This document shows, in pieces, positions 1 through 9,716 of a DNA stretch of 64,000 bases (its first letter is position 1; every line of letters starts with the position of its first letter). The DNA lies in assembly GCA_029448655.1 (NCBI GenBank), contig JACCLO010000003.1, positions 310,001-374,000 on the forward strand, given 5' to 3'. The stretch comes from Wolfiporia cocos (taxonomy: Eukaryota > Basidiomycota > Agaricomycetes > Polyporales > Phaeolaceae). The notes under the pieces were generated by a model. That model was not told the DNA's origin and searched no databases. It saw only the letters and a list, made by a program, of their open reading frames with translations. A program made the position numbers and the translations under genes.

Positions 1-3000
1 CCATCTGTCAGCCAAGATGGCTTCGACTTCGTATTCCTCTTGTCCCTTGATGATATCAGGTGGCGGCCGTAGGTAATTGGGTCCGTGCACCCTTGTTTCT
101 TTGAATGGTTTTAGTAAGGCAGCGTGGAATACCGGATGAATTTTCCAGTTCGCCGGTAACTGCAACCGGTATGTCGTGGGTCCCATCTTTTCTGTGATGG
201 TGAAGGGTCCTTCCCTTTTTGGTGCCAGTTTGTTTGATTCATAGGGGATTGTTAGGTTCTTGGCGTCGAGCCAGACTTTATCCCCTTTCTCAAGCTTCGG
301 CAGCTCCCTGAGGAATCGCCCTGCCATTCTTTTCTGGGCTAATTCATGCGCGATGAATGCCATCTTTCGCGCCTCTTTGATCTTCTTGATCCTGTCGACA
401 GCTGCCGGGACGTTCCCTACTCTGTCATAGTCTGGGAATCCTCTCGGGATATATCCTAAGATTATTTCGAGTGGCGCTGGCCGGTTTTCGGTTCGTCTGG
501 TGTTGTGCGCAAATTCGACGTCAGGCAGTCGTTGTACCCATTGGAACGGGTCGTTCATGCAGTAAATGCGAAGGTATACTTCGATTTGTTGATTCATTCT
601 TTCTGTTTGTCCGTCGGTCTGTGGATGGTATGCCGTACTCATCGCCGATTCTGTTCCCTGCAGCTTGCACAATTCCTTGAAAAGTTTTGATGCAAACTGC
701 GGTCCCCTGTCTGAAATGATCTTTCGGGGGATGCCATATAGCGAGTAGATTTTTCGGTGAAATATCTCTGCCGCCCCTTCGCTAGTGACCGTTTTGTCGC
801 ATGGGGTGAGAGAGATGGCCTTGGATAGGCCATGGTCGACAATCACCATCATGGAGTCATACTTTCCGACTCTTGGCAGGTCGGTGACAAAATCGACCGA
901 GCACTGTGAGAAGGGGAGGGCGTCTTCCCGTGCCGGTATTGGTTGCAAAGGGGGTTTCAGCGGATTCCTATCAGGTTTCATCTGTTGACAGATTGCACAG
1001 CCCCGGACGTATTCCGATATCATTGTTCTCATGTCAGGCCACCAAAAGTGGGTCGTAACCTGTACTGTTGTACCCCAGATCCCAGGGTGTCCGGCCGGGA
1101 TCGTGTCGTGGTATTTCGAGATGACGTCTCGTCGAAGGCCCTCATCCTTCGGCACGTACATCCTGCCCCTGTAGAGCAGTATCCCATCCGTTTGTTGCCA
1201 TTCATCCGCGGTGGTTCTCGCGGGGAATTCGCCTGTGCCCCCTAGGGCGCGGATCGCCTGTTCCGCAGATTCATCTCGATCGTGGGCGTTCTTGATTCGA
1301 TCGATGATCGGGATCTGGATTGCGTGGACGACGAGTTCATCTGGAATCATGGTGATTCCCTCGTTGTCTTTGTTGCCTTCGTCCAGGTGATACAACCTGG
1401 AAAGCGTGTCGGCCATGACTAGTTTCCTTCCGGGGACGTGCTGCAATTTTAGGTCGAATTGCAAAAGGAATAGATGCCATCTCGCTTGTCGCCGATTTAG
1501 GCGCTGTGCGCTTCTCCAGTACGTCAGGTTCTGATGATCGCTTCGGATCAAGATCCGATGCGGTGCTCCTTCTAACAGGTGCCGCCATTCTTCTAAAGCT
1601 CGGACTATTCCGAGTAGTTCGCGATCGTAGATTTCATAGTTTCGTTCGGTAGATGTTAGGGACTGTGAGAGATATCCCACTGGCCATTCGCGCCCTGTTT
1701 CATCTATCTGTTTCAGTACTGCTCCTGTGGCGGACTGAGATGCGTCTGTTTCGAGGATAAACGGTTTTTCCTTGTCTGGTGTTCCTAGTGCGGGCGCCGT
1801 CGTGAATGCTTTCTTCATGAATTCGAATGCTTTCTGTTCTTTCTCCGTCCATTGGAACCCTGTCCCTGTGACCGTTTTTGTGAGGTCTACCAAGGGTCGG
1901 GCGTGCGTAGAGTAGTGATCGATAAACTTCCGATAGAAGTTAGCAAATCCTAGGAAGGATCTGACTTCTTTGAGATTTCGAGGAGTCGGCCATTCCTTAA
2001 TCCCATTGAGTTTCGCTGGGTCCATCTGGATATTTCCTGGGGTGATGACTAGTCCCAGAAATTCGACTCTGTCGACACCGAAGGCGCATTTCTCGGGTTT
2101 CACAAAGAGATGGTTATCCACCAATCTCTGAAGGATCCGCCGTTCCCGTTCCTTGTGTATTTTCTCGTCTTCTGAGAAAATGAGGATGTCGTCCATATAA
2201 ACAAGCACCCATTTTTCGAGGATTTCTTCTTTCAGGATTTCGTTCATCATTGCCTGAAAGGTCCCGGGTGCATTGCACAATCCGAAAAACATAACCGTGG
2301 GCTCGTACAACCCTCGGTTTGTTTTGAAGGCCGCTTTCCATTCGTCTCCTTTTTTGATTCGCACGTTGTTGTATCCCGCTCTAAGGTCCATTTTTGTGAA
2401 GATCCTTGCTCCTTTTAGCTTTTCCAGGAGCTCTGAGATCAGCGGCAAGGGATAGACGTTCTTTATTGTCCCTTCGTTCAGATATCGATAATCTTGACAG
2501 GGTCGTAGGCCGCTGTCTTTCTTTGGGACGAAAAAGAATGGTGACGCCATCGGGGATTTTGAAGGGACTATGAAACCTTTGGCCAGGTTTTCTTTCAGGA
2601 ATTCGTCCAGCGCCTGTTGCTCTTTAGGTGAGAGTGCATAGACTTTGCAGTCTTTCGGCACGAAATCGGGTTTTAATTCGATTGCGTGGTCCCATGGTCT
2701 CGACGGGGGGAACGCTGCTGCGGACTCCTTACTGAACACCTTGGCGAAGTCCAGTAGGTGTTTTGGGACCATCTCCTCAATCGTTCGTTCTGGTTCGGGG
2801 GTTTTCTGTGCGAATTCCTGAGATTTCGTTAGCGCTTTCCTGACAGCGTTGATGATTTGTATCTTTGTTCGGAACTTCTTTCGCGTTTCCCCTTTCTTTC
2901 CTATGATCCTAGGGTTATCTTTCGCGAAGCGTCGGATCGCTTCGTACTCTTCGGGAGTATAGAGCCGCTGCGCTGTTTCTTCTGGCTGGTCCGTGGATCC

Positions 3001-3936
3001 GAACCCTTTCTCCCCTCGTTCTGTTTCATCTAGGTCTTCAACCTCTAAGATGTCGGGGGTGAGGTGTCGTTCGAAAATTATCTGGGCTATTCGCATGCCC
3101 GGGATAATTCTATGCGCTTTGTCCGAGTAGTTGAAGACGATGGCTCCGACGTCTCCTCGGTAGTCCGAGTCTATGATTCCGGCTTGTACTACCAATCCGT
3201 GTCTGAGGGTGTTGCCCGATCGTCCGGCCAGCCTTCCATACGATCCCTTTGGGATCTTCATTTTTACTCCTGTGGAGACGAGTTTCCATCCTCCGGCGGG
3301 AATCTCGGTTTCTTCTGCGGCGTAAAGGTCATACCCCGCAGCTTCTTGGGTCCCCCTTGTTGGAATTCTTCCTTCTGGGGCAACTACCATCTCCACCGTA
3401 TTCATTCGGATTGTGGCTTCCTGTTTCTTTTCTTCTGCCCCTAGTATCGATCGTACATCGACTGTTTGGTCCTTCCAGTCGATTGTGGGGTTTTTGTCTT
3501 TTAGCCATCCATACCCTAGAATCATATTTTCTGTTCCGATTGATCCTACGAGGAATCGGACTTTTCGCGTTTTCTGGGTCTTCGGATATCGTAGTAGTAT
3601 GGTAGCTTCTCGGTCTATTCGCCCATCTTTGTTTTCCGTTCCGTCAACGTTTTTGACGATGATCGGGTTCTTCAAGGGTTGCGTGGGCACCTTGTATTTT
3701 TCTACCACTCTGCTGTGGATTAGGTTCGACATTGCTCCTGAGTCGATTAGTGCATTGCACTTCACGGGTTTTGCCAGCGTCATGATTACCGGGATGAAGA
3801 GGGATCGATTCTTCTCGAACGAGGTAATTACATGCGCCGCTTTCTCGGAGGGTAAGACCGTGGGCTTCCCTCCTAGGCAAAATCCTGTTCTTCTACGAGC
3901 CGTGCTAGGAGCTCGGGGTTCTTGGCTTTCAGAGCC
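1..3936 (-). CDS. pol: Pol polyprotein with internal dUTPase (partial at window edge)
   Basis: The open frame starts after a TAG at 3937-3939 and is stop-free to base 1 (1312 codons). Domains by codon from 3936: aspartic protease with DSGA near 65; dUTPase about 180-318 with all five motifs (AGYDLYA; GRSGNTLRHGL; GIIDSDYRGDVG; GMRIAQIIF; RGEKGFGSTD); reverse transcriptase with intact YMDD near 580; RNase H; integrase with an HHCC finger, then D, D and E with exactly 35 residues between the last two; chromodomain starting near 1300 (EEYEVEAILADRW). No initiator is evident; it should be made as a Gag-Pol fusion by a -1 shift, since the frame overlaps the gag end by about 64 nt. Trimeric dUTPases hydrolyse dUTP to dUMP and pyrophosphate; in a retroelement this would limit uracil in new cDNA (inference). 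The last bases at the window edge are mid-chromodomain. Confidence 0.95.
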
Positions 3937-5720
3937 CTAATTGCTGTGACCGCTCTGTTGGCGGTGATGTATTCAGTCTCTTCCTCAGAGACTTCTTCAA
4001 TGCGAGCTTCTTGCTCGGCTTCTTCTTCTTCGGTTTTTCGAGTAGTCCGTCTAGGGCGGGCTGGCTTCCTTGGCCTCTTCGGACAGTCTCGCGACATATG
4101 TCCTGGCTGATGGCAGGTGAAGCATTTTCCCTTCTTGATGTGATCGTCCCTTTCTTGGGTGGTCATTCGATCTACATCCATTGCATTCGGATCTTTCGGT
4201 GCGGTTGTCTGAGGAGCACTAGTGCGTCCGTTATTCTGGTTCGAGGTTTGCCAAGTCTTTTTCTTGACAAACGGTTTATCCCGTTTCAAGAATATCTTGT
4301 ATGTATTTTCATAGTACGAGGCAGCGGACTGCCATTCATCAATGGTTGCTGGTAGCGGCCGAACGCCAATGATGTATCGGGTCGTATGTTCGGGTAACCC
4401 CTTCTCGAAGAGGGTTATGAGCAACGCGTTTCCGTCCGCGCTGTATCGATCGTACTGGGCCTTTCCGGCCAAGTTGTTGAACTCGGTGATATAATCATCG
4501 ATGTCCTTCCTGTCCTGGGTTACGTCCAGGATTTTCTTCCGCGCCTTCTGTACCTCTTCGATGGCTCCGAAGGCTTTCTGGAAGTCTGCATCAAACTGTG
4601 CAAGACTAGGCGGGAAGAATCGTTTCGTTTGGGGGTTCGTATAAACCCGGTGATAATTCTGTTTCCATTGGCCCGTTTTCCCCTTGTTCGAAATATAAGA
4701 GAGGATAAAGATCACTCTCTGAACGTCGTTTTGGAATGACGTTTCGTACATCGTAAACCAGGAATTGCACTGGTTTATGAAGTTCTGCATATCAGATCGT
4801 TCCCCGTCGAATACGTCTGGGGGATTGATCTTTATCATTGGGGGTCGGTAGTACGGGTTCGGCGCCGGAGGTTGCAGCTGCGGCGCATTCGGTGGTGGAG
4901 GCCCTCCTGGAGGTCCTCCTCCTCCCGGGTATCCTCCACCCGGGTTTCCTGGGTTTCCTCCGGGGTTCCCTGGGTTCCTTCCAGGGTTTCCTCCTCCGGG
5001 GTTCGCGGGGGTTCCTCCTCCAAGTCCTCCAGGAGGGGGGGTATTCCCTCCTCCGAGTCCGAAGTTTCCTCCCAGTCCTCCTCCGCTTGTACCTGCGGAG
5101 GTTCGTCCAAATAGGCCTGAAGGCCATGTTCCTGGGTTTGTCGTTCCCATTCCTCCGCTTGGGCTAGTCCAAGACGGATTTCCTCCGCTACCCATTCCGG
5201 GTGCGTTCTGTGGGGGGTTTCCAAAGAGGTCTGTTCCTCCAGCCACATGCCCAATCCCACTCTGCGCAAAAGCAGATATAAATCCTGGAGGGTCCTGTCC
5301 TCCGGTCTGGCTGTTATCTGTTCCTGTAATGTTTCCAGGATTTCTCCCATCATCTCCGATGCGCTCAATTCCTGCCATTCCTGTGGCGCCCGAAGGCTGA
5401 TTCGTATTTCCATCGGCATCGAAGGTTCTGTTGATGGTTTCGGTTTCGTTTTCGGTCAACGTCGCGGTTGACATCGGAGGGATTTCTCCGAATCGTTCGA
5501 ACGCTTCACGCGTTATTTCCCAAGCGGTCGTTCTTGCGGAGGGGTATACTTCTACCCACTTCGATGCCCTATCTTCTCTTGGAATGACAACAATTCCTCC
5601 GCGGTTACGGAAGGCTCCAATGGTGTCAGTCCACTCGTATCGGTTGAGTCTGTAGACTCCCTGAATGTCCTCGGGCAAGAGTTCAATCAGTCGTGCTGGG
5701 AATTCTGGTCCAAATATCAT
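3873..5720 (-). CDS. gag: Gag, CCHC zinc knuckle, Gly/Pro-rich (element 1)
   Basis: 615 codons from the ATG at 5720; the frame extends to a GTG at 5732, but an AUG start is expected in a eukaryote. The N-terminal part is followed by a long Gly/Asn/Pro-rich low-complexity stretch around residues 200-280. Then comes a helical capsid-like Ty3 Gag region (starting near PPDVFDGERSD) and a C-terminal nucleocapsid with one C-X2-C-X4-H-X4-C knuckle (CFTCHQPGHMSRDC) and a basic RPRKPARPRR stretch. It ends at TAG 3875-3873, with pol in the -1 frame. Gag forms the particle that packages element RNA (family knowledge). No break is seen in the frame. Confidence 0.93.
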   Translation of the reverse strand: MIFGPEFPARLIELLPEDIQGVYRLNRYEWTDTIGAFRNRGGIVVIPREDRASKWVEVYPSARTTAWEITREAFERFGEIPPMSTATLTENETETINRTFDADGNTNQPSGATGMAGIERIGDDGRNPGNITGTDNSQTGGQDPPGFISAFAQSGIGHVAGGTDLFGNPPQNAPGMGSGGNPSWTSPSGGMGTTNPGTWPSGLFGRTSAGTSGGGLGGNFGLGGGNTPPPGGLGGGTPANPGGGNPGRNPGNPGGNPGNPGGGYPGGGGPPGGPPPPNAPQLQPPAPNPYYRPPMIKINPPDVFDGERSDMQNFINQCNSWFTMYETSFQNDVQRVIFILSYISNKGKTGQWKQNYHRVYTNPQTKRFFPPSLAQFDADFQKAFGAIEEVQKARKKILDVTQDRKDIDDYITEFNNLAGKAQYDRYSADGNALLITLFEKGLPEHTTRYIIGVRPLPATIDEWQSAASYYENTYKIFLKRDKPFVKKKTWQTSNQNNGRTSAPQTTAPKDPNAMDVDRMTTQERDDHIKKGKCFTCHQPGHMSRDCPKRPRKPARPRRTTRKTEEEEAEQEARIEEVSEEETEYITANRAVTAIRALKAKNPELLARLVEEQDFA

Positions 5721-5754
5721 GTGCCCTTGCACCGTGGTAGGTGAGGGTGTGATA

Positions 5755-5765
5755 AGCTCGACCTT
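5755..5765 (-). promoter_or_regulatory. Primer-binding site, self-priming type
   Basis: Directly after the 5' LTR end (TAACA, one spacer G) the RNA-sense strand reads AAGGTCGAGCT. This is the exact reverse complement of AGCTCGACCTT at 6101-6091 in the same LTR, which lies about 27 nt downstream of the TATA box, where the transcript should start. An 11-nt match between mRNA 5' end and PBS is the hallmark of Tf1-type self-primed reverse transcription. No TGG typical of a tRNA-CCA-primed PBS is present. Confidence 0.75.
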
Positions 5766-5766
5766 C

Positions 5767-6351
5767 TGTTACGGGTCGAATACCCGTTCGTATATTCGGA
5801 TCGCGAATATAGATCGTTCTTCTGCACGTAGGCACGTCGCCGTATGCAAGGCAAATACTCGTTAGATGCCTTCGGGTTCTAAGGGAAGTCCTTAGAAAGT
5901 CGTTTAATATCCAATACGCGTTAGAGGATATAATCTGTTCAGGTGCGAGTCGAATAGAATATAAGACTCGCCTAAGTCCGAGAAGTCGGTGTGCACTTCG
6001 AGGACTTAGTCGTTCGGTTGCTCGAGCAAAAAATACTGAGCGTAGTTTCCTACGTTTGAGAACGAGTATAAGACTTCTTGTTTGTACAACAAGGTCGAGC
6101 TGAAGAGCCTCGACAGTAGGTACATTAGTTTATATACTACATTGGGTTTCAGGGGTCAAGTCTGTCCCAGATGTCACCGATACTATCTACGCTATAGTGC
6201 CAAACGTTTGATAGGTATGTAGTGATATACCTGAGACGATAGATAGGAATGATGGCGGTTGAACGCCATCTATCAGCTAACAAACGGTGAACGTGAAATG
6301 ATGGCAGAGTTGGATCTGCCAAAGATGAAACGCGCCCTATAGACTAGTACA
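5767..6351 (-). repeat. 5' LTR of element 1 (LTR-1 family, 585 bp)
   Basis: In element orientation it starts TGTACTAGT (6351) and ends ATTCGACCCGTAACA (5767). Internal TATA and R-region sequence match the solo copy at 39483-40070 over the full length (585 versus 588 bp). The R-region block CAGCTCGACCTTGTTG is also shared with the otherwise different LTR-A family. Confidence 0.9.
6101..6137 (-). promoter_or_regulatory. Pol II core promoter in LTR-1: TATA and predicted start
   Basis: The minus strand has GTATATAAAC at 6137-6128. The predicted 5' end of the transcript is the A at 6101, chosen because it begins the 11-nt block complementary to the primer-binding site. The spacing of about 27-35 nt is right for a TATA promoter. 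Confidence 0.6.
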
Positions 6352-6639
6352 ACTGGGGATGCGCCCAGTAGAGTCACGAGTAGCCAGGGGAGTTGGTTGC
6401 GCAACAAGTCCCTGTATCGTATTCGCCCAGTGGTGAGTTCTGTAGATATTCGAAAAATCAAAATAACCGTAACACATAATTTCATTCTAAATATTCTCAT
6501 CAACCATGCAATGACTTTGACTGGTGCAGAACTTCATAGAGTTTCAGTCAACTATCTTAATCTGCCAACTGCCCTTCGCTTAAGAAATCGCAGTTGTGAG
6601 CTAGGTTTGCACACAGATTTATCTACTGTGACAATAAAA

Positions 6640-6728
6640 TGGTACATCCAGGATTCGAACCAAGGACCTTAGCACAGATGAGAATAAGAGCATCGCAGCA
6701 TAATTGGCCAACTGAGCTATAGTGACAA
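6640..6728 (-). other. tRNA-derived head in left arm of FB1
   Basis: On the minus strand it has an A-box-like TAGCTCAGTTGG and a perfect B box GGTTCGAATCC, ending in ATGTACCA. The acceptor and anticodon arms do not pair properly and the middle is too long, so it is a tRNA-derived sequence and not a functional tRNA gene. It would direct pol III outward through the terminal repeat. Confidence 0.7.
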
Positions 6729-7017
6729 CAGTTACCATTAACCAATCAAAATATATATAACGCAAATCTTACACACAATTTCCACAAATCATCAAGGCAA
6801 CTAACTGCTACAACAAGCATAAAGAAATCAATGATAGTGATAGCTTGTTTTACCATGCCTGACCTGGAGCAACTCACAATGGGAAAGTTGAATACACTGG
6901 AATCACACATCTTTAGAGGCAGATTCATTTGTATTTGTGTTATGGAAGATGTTAAACTGCGAAAATGAAGTTTACAAAATACTCTATATATTTCCTAGAA
7001 GTGTGCAGACACCAGTT

Positions 7018-7104
7018 GCACTGTAGCTCAGTTGGCTAATGTATGCTATGATGCTCTTATTCTTATCTGTGCTAAGGTCCTTGGTTCGAATCCTGGATGT
7101 ACCA
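7018..7104 (+). other. tRNA-derived head in right arm of FB1
   Basis: Mirror image of the left-arm head: GTAGCTCAGTTGG, then GGTTCGAATCC and ATGTACCA, followed by the shared tail ending GATTAAGATAATTGACTGAA. It points outward (plus). Confidence 0.7.
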
Positions 7105-7230
7105 TTTTATTGTCACAGTAGATTAATCTGCCGCAGCTAGCAGATTAATCTGCGTGCAAACCTAGCTCGCAACTGCGATTTCTTAAGCGAAGGGCAGTTG
7201 GCAGATTAAGATAATTGACTGAAGTCCCTC

Positions 7231-7465
7231 GAACTTCGTAACTATTGTGATCAGGGTTGTGATCGGGGTTGTGATCGAGACCTAGATTTTTCGTCAGTGT
7301 CATGGGCAGCTATAAAGGTACTTGTAGATCAGGACAACAATAAATAGCGGACATATGTGCATTCTGAATGTGTTGTGCTGCAATTTTGAGCTGTACAAAC
7401 CAATAACTTTGAGGTCCTTCCTGATTGCCTATAAGCCCCGGCCTGAGCCTGAGCCGGGTCCAAGC
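7231..7465. other. Spacer between FB1 and FB3, no gene seen
   Basis: 235 bp holding a GTGATCAGGGTTGTGATC repeat and, next to FB3, a GC-rich degenerate GGCCTGAGCCTGAGCC block. The same kind of block flanks FB3 on its other side (8136-8230). Confidence 0.5.
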
Positions 7466-7577
7466 GAGGGACTTCAGTCACAGAGATTAATTTGCAAACT
7501 GCCTTTCGTTAGCGCTGCGCAGTACCTGATGTGCATATCAATCCGGCATAGATTAATCTACCATTATGATAAAATAA

Positions 7578-7660
7578 ACTGCCAACTTGGGGATCGAACC
7601 TTGAACCCCGCAGTCTGGTAACCTGGCGTATAGACAAGCGTACCACTACACCACTGCACA
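7578..7660 (-). other. tRNA-derived head in left arm of FB3
   Basis: The minus strand carries TGGTGTAGTGGTACGC (A-box region) and GGTTCGATCCCC (B box). It is a different tRNA lineage from FB1. It resembles a near-complete tRNA body but lacks matching acceptor arms. Confidence 0.6.
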
Positions 7661-7938
7661 ATGCATTCATTGTTGTATTGTTGCATGTTCAATATCATGT
7701 GCCGACACCAAAGAAATTTTCGATCAACCAAAAACTGAGATTAATTTATTGACTGGCTTCGAAAAATTGGTCAGATAGAGCACTAGCTACACTGAAATTA
7801 CACTGCAGTCATAGTTCCACATTCCACATAGAGCTAATGAGTCCAGGAGCTGAAAGATTGATGAGATTATTGTGTCAGGACGGAGTTTTGTAGAGCAGAA
7901 ATTATCCGATATATATTTCAGATCCTCGGCTCGTGATT

Positions 7939-8017
7939 AGCCTTTGTAGTTTAGTGGTTATATTGTGTGTCTATTGCTTGTGTTGCTATGGTCGAAAGTT
8001 CGATACCGGCTCATGTA
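7939..8017 (+). other. tRNA-derived head in right arm of FB3
   Basis: Plus strand TTGTAGTTTAGTGGTTA (A-box region) and AGTTCGATACC (degenerate B box). It points outward, and is a different tRNA type from the left arm of the same element. Confidence 0.55.
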
Positions 8018-8144
8018 GTTTTTAGAAATTCAAGCCAGCTTGATGCAGATTTCTCCAGCGCTAGCAGAGCACATCGGTACCTGCGAAGCGCTAACGAAAG
8101 GCAGTTGGTAAATTAATTTGAGTGACTGAAACTCTACCCCAAGC

Positions 8145-9716
8145 CGGCCTGAGCTGTCATGCATCATGGAGGGCCCGGCCTGACATTTCGCTGAGCCCGA
8201 GCCCTTCAAAGCCGGGCCCAAGCCCCGGGCTGTGCACATCACTACTGGCGTTACCAAACTCTAGCTTGAAAGATACCTTGCGAATGACAATGACGGTCAT
8301 GAGAGGCACGTGTATTACTACTGTTGGAAGTCGACGCGCTCGGCGCGCGATGGTGCGATCGGAGTCGCACATCGATCGGAGTCAATAGTGCGCCAAGGCG
8401 GAAATGGCAGGCGCGGCGGGAGTCGGGGGGATGATAATCGGGGCGGTACGGGCAGATGAGTCACCGTTAGCATAAAATGGGACGGATTGTACGTACCTAC
8501 GCTGTGCGTTTGTAACCCATCCAGACGAAGTCCCTGGAGTCCGAAAGGGAGCACGTAGCCTCACGAGCGGGCGCCTTCCCGTGAATTTCGACAACTACAG
8601 TCTCGAGCCAGAGACCACGAATGTGCGTCTGGATCTCATAGCGGGGTGAATTTGATAGTCGGCCACAAATTTTGGCACTGATGTCTTCAACTCGAAGCTC
8701 AGATAGGTGACTCCACCGTGCTAATCAACTGATTGGCAAAGATGCGTTGAGCTTCAGAGTCAACAGGATTCACCTGCCGAAGTCGCTATTCTACTTCTTC
8801 TCTGATAGGCTTTTTTGGACGAGTTTGAAAGTTCTACCGAAGGTCAATGCAGAGTATGTATGTCCTTACCACATGAAAACTCATACGTCATGCTTAACAG
8901 ATCCAATATGCAGGGTCTAATCGCCATCAGCTACTCAAAGCTACCATAGTGTAAGGAGTTACAACCAAACCTTAGTGCCACTATAATGTATCCCCACTGC
9001 ATTATTCGCTACGCAGGAGATCTTGTATTGATTATTACTTCGGCATTGACCAGATTCGCATGTAACTATCGTCGTTAGATCACTTGATGTTACCAATAAT
9101 TTGAAATGCACTCAAGGTAACCTATCTCTGAATGATTGCAAGCCCGGAGAAAACGCCATTACGACTGCGCTCAGAGTGTTCTCCATTCATACACGTACCT
9201 TTGAACGTCGCCCTCTTACCCCATGGCTTTCGATATGTAGCTCCAGTCTGCAGATATATCGGATGGGTCGGCAGTGTAAAACCTGAACTTCCTGAGTTGC
9301 GAGGCTACCTGCACTTCATCGTCGAAAAGTACAGAAGATGAGAACTTCTTGAACCTATTTGAATGGAGATATTTAGGAATATAAGTATTGTACGTGGCGG
9401 TATCCTGCGCATGCGATGTGGCATGGTGAACTTCCGACTGGGTCCCTAACTCCCTTTCAGCTTCAGCTTCATACTGGTAGTTATCTTGATCGGACGAGTC
9501 TGCGTCGATGTATCGCCAGTATTAGTTGACTGTCACAAAGGCTGGTTCCGATGGCCTACGGCATGCTTCGATTGATAGGAAATGATTAAACTAGGAATTC
9601 TTAATAATGTAACAACTGGGGATGTTTCCATTCCATTATTTCATGGACAATCATGAGCCGTTATTCTCATCATAAGTCGTCGATGAGCTACATATTTGCT
9701 CTGCTTGAGGTACATC
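8145..9716. other. Intergenic, no supported gene
   Basis: It begins with a GC-rich GGGCCCGGCC-type block up to about 8230. The rest holds only short frames without recognisable domains or consistent splice signals. Confidence 0.5.

Larger units (their letters stand above)
1..6351 (-). mobile_element. Ty3/gypsy chromovirus 'element 1', 3' end beyond window
   Basis: Reading on the minus strand the order is 5' LTR (6351-5767), primer-binding site, gag, and pol in a different frame running off the window start inside the chromodomain. Pol order is protease, dUTPase, reverse transcriptase, RNase H, integrase, chromodomain. I translated the whole pol frame from 3936 to 1 and found no stop. All catalytic motifs checked are present, so this copy looks young and possibly active. 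The 3' LTR and target duplication lie outside the window. A related solo LTR is at 39483-40070. Confidence 0.93.
6538..7230. mobile_element. Foldback element FB1 with tRNA-like inverted ends
   Basis: About 190-bp inverted termini face each other around a ~290-bp AT-rich core. The outer tips are AGAGTTTCAGTCAA on the left and, inverted, GAGGGACTTCAGTCAA on the right. The flanks are GAACTTCAT (6529-6537) and GAACTTCGT (7231-7239), a 9-bp duplication with one mismatch. The core (6729-7017) matches the core of FB2 inverted, so the whole structure moved as one unit. No transposase is encoded. A 9-bp duplication with long TIRs points to a Mutator-like (MULE) source (inference). Confidence 0.8.
7466..8135. 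mobile_element. Foldback element FB3, same tips as FB1 but other tRNA heads
   Basis: Tips are GAGGGACTTCAGTCA (left) and TGACTGAAACTCT (right), as in FB1/FB2 but in the opposite orientation. The arms share a tail (AACTGCCTTTCGTTAGCGCT on the left and its complement near 8085-8105). Flanks GGTCCAAGC and ACCCCAAGC agree at 6 of 9 positions, a decayed 9-bp duplication. The core is unrelated to FB1/FB2 by eye. Confidence 0.7.

Noticed and set aside
4792..5419. Several frames rich in Arg/Glu or Gly opposite or beside gag
   Set aside because: Alternative-frame readings of the Gly/Asn/Pro repeat in element 1 gag; the gag frame has the zinc knuckle and is complete.
5720..5732. GTG at 5732 as gag start
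   Set aside because: The ATG at 5720 is 12 bases downstream and fits eukaryotic initiation.
6640..7104. Genuine tRNA genes at the FB1 heads
   Set aside because: Good A and B boxes but the acceptor arms do not pair and the anticodon region is too long; the same sequence recurs in FB2 as part of a mobile element.
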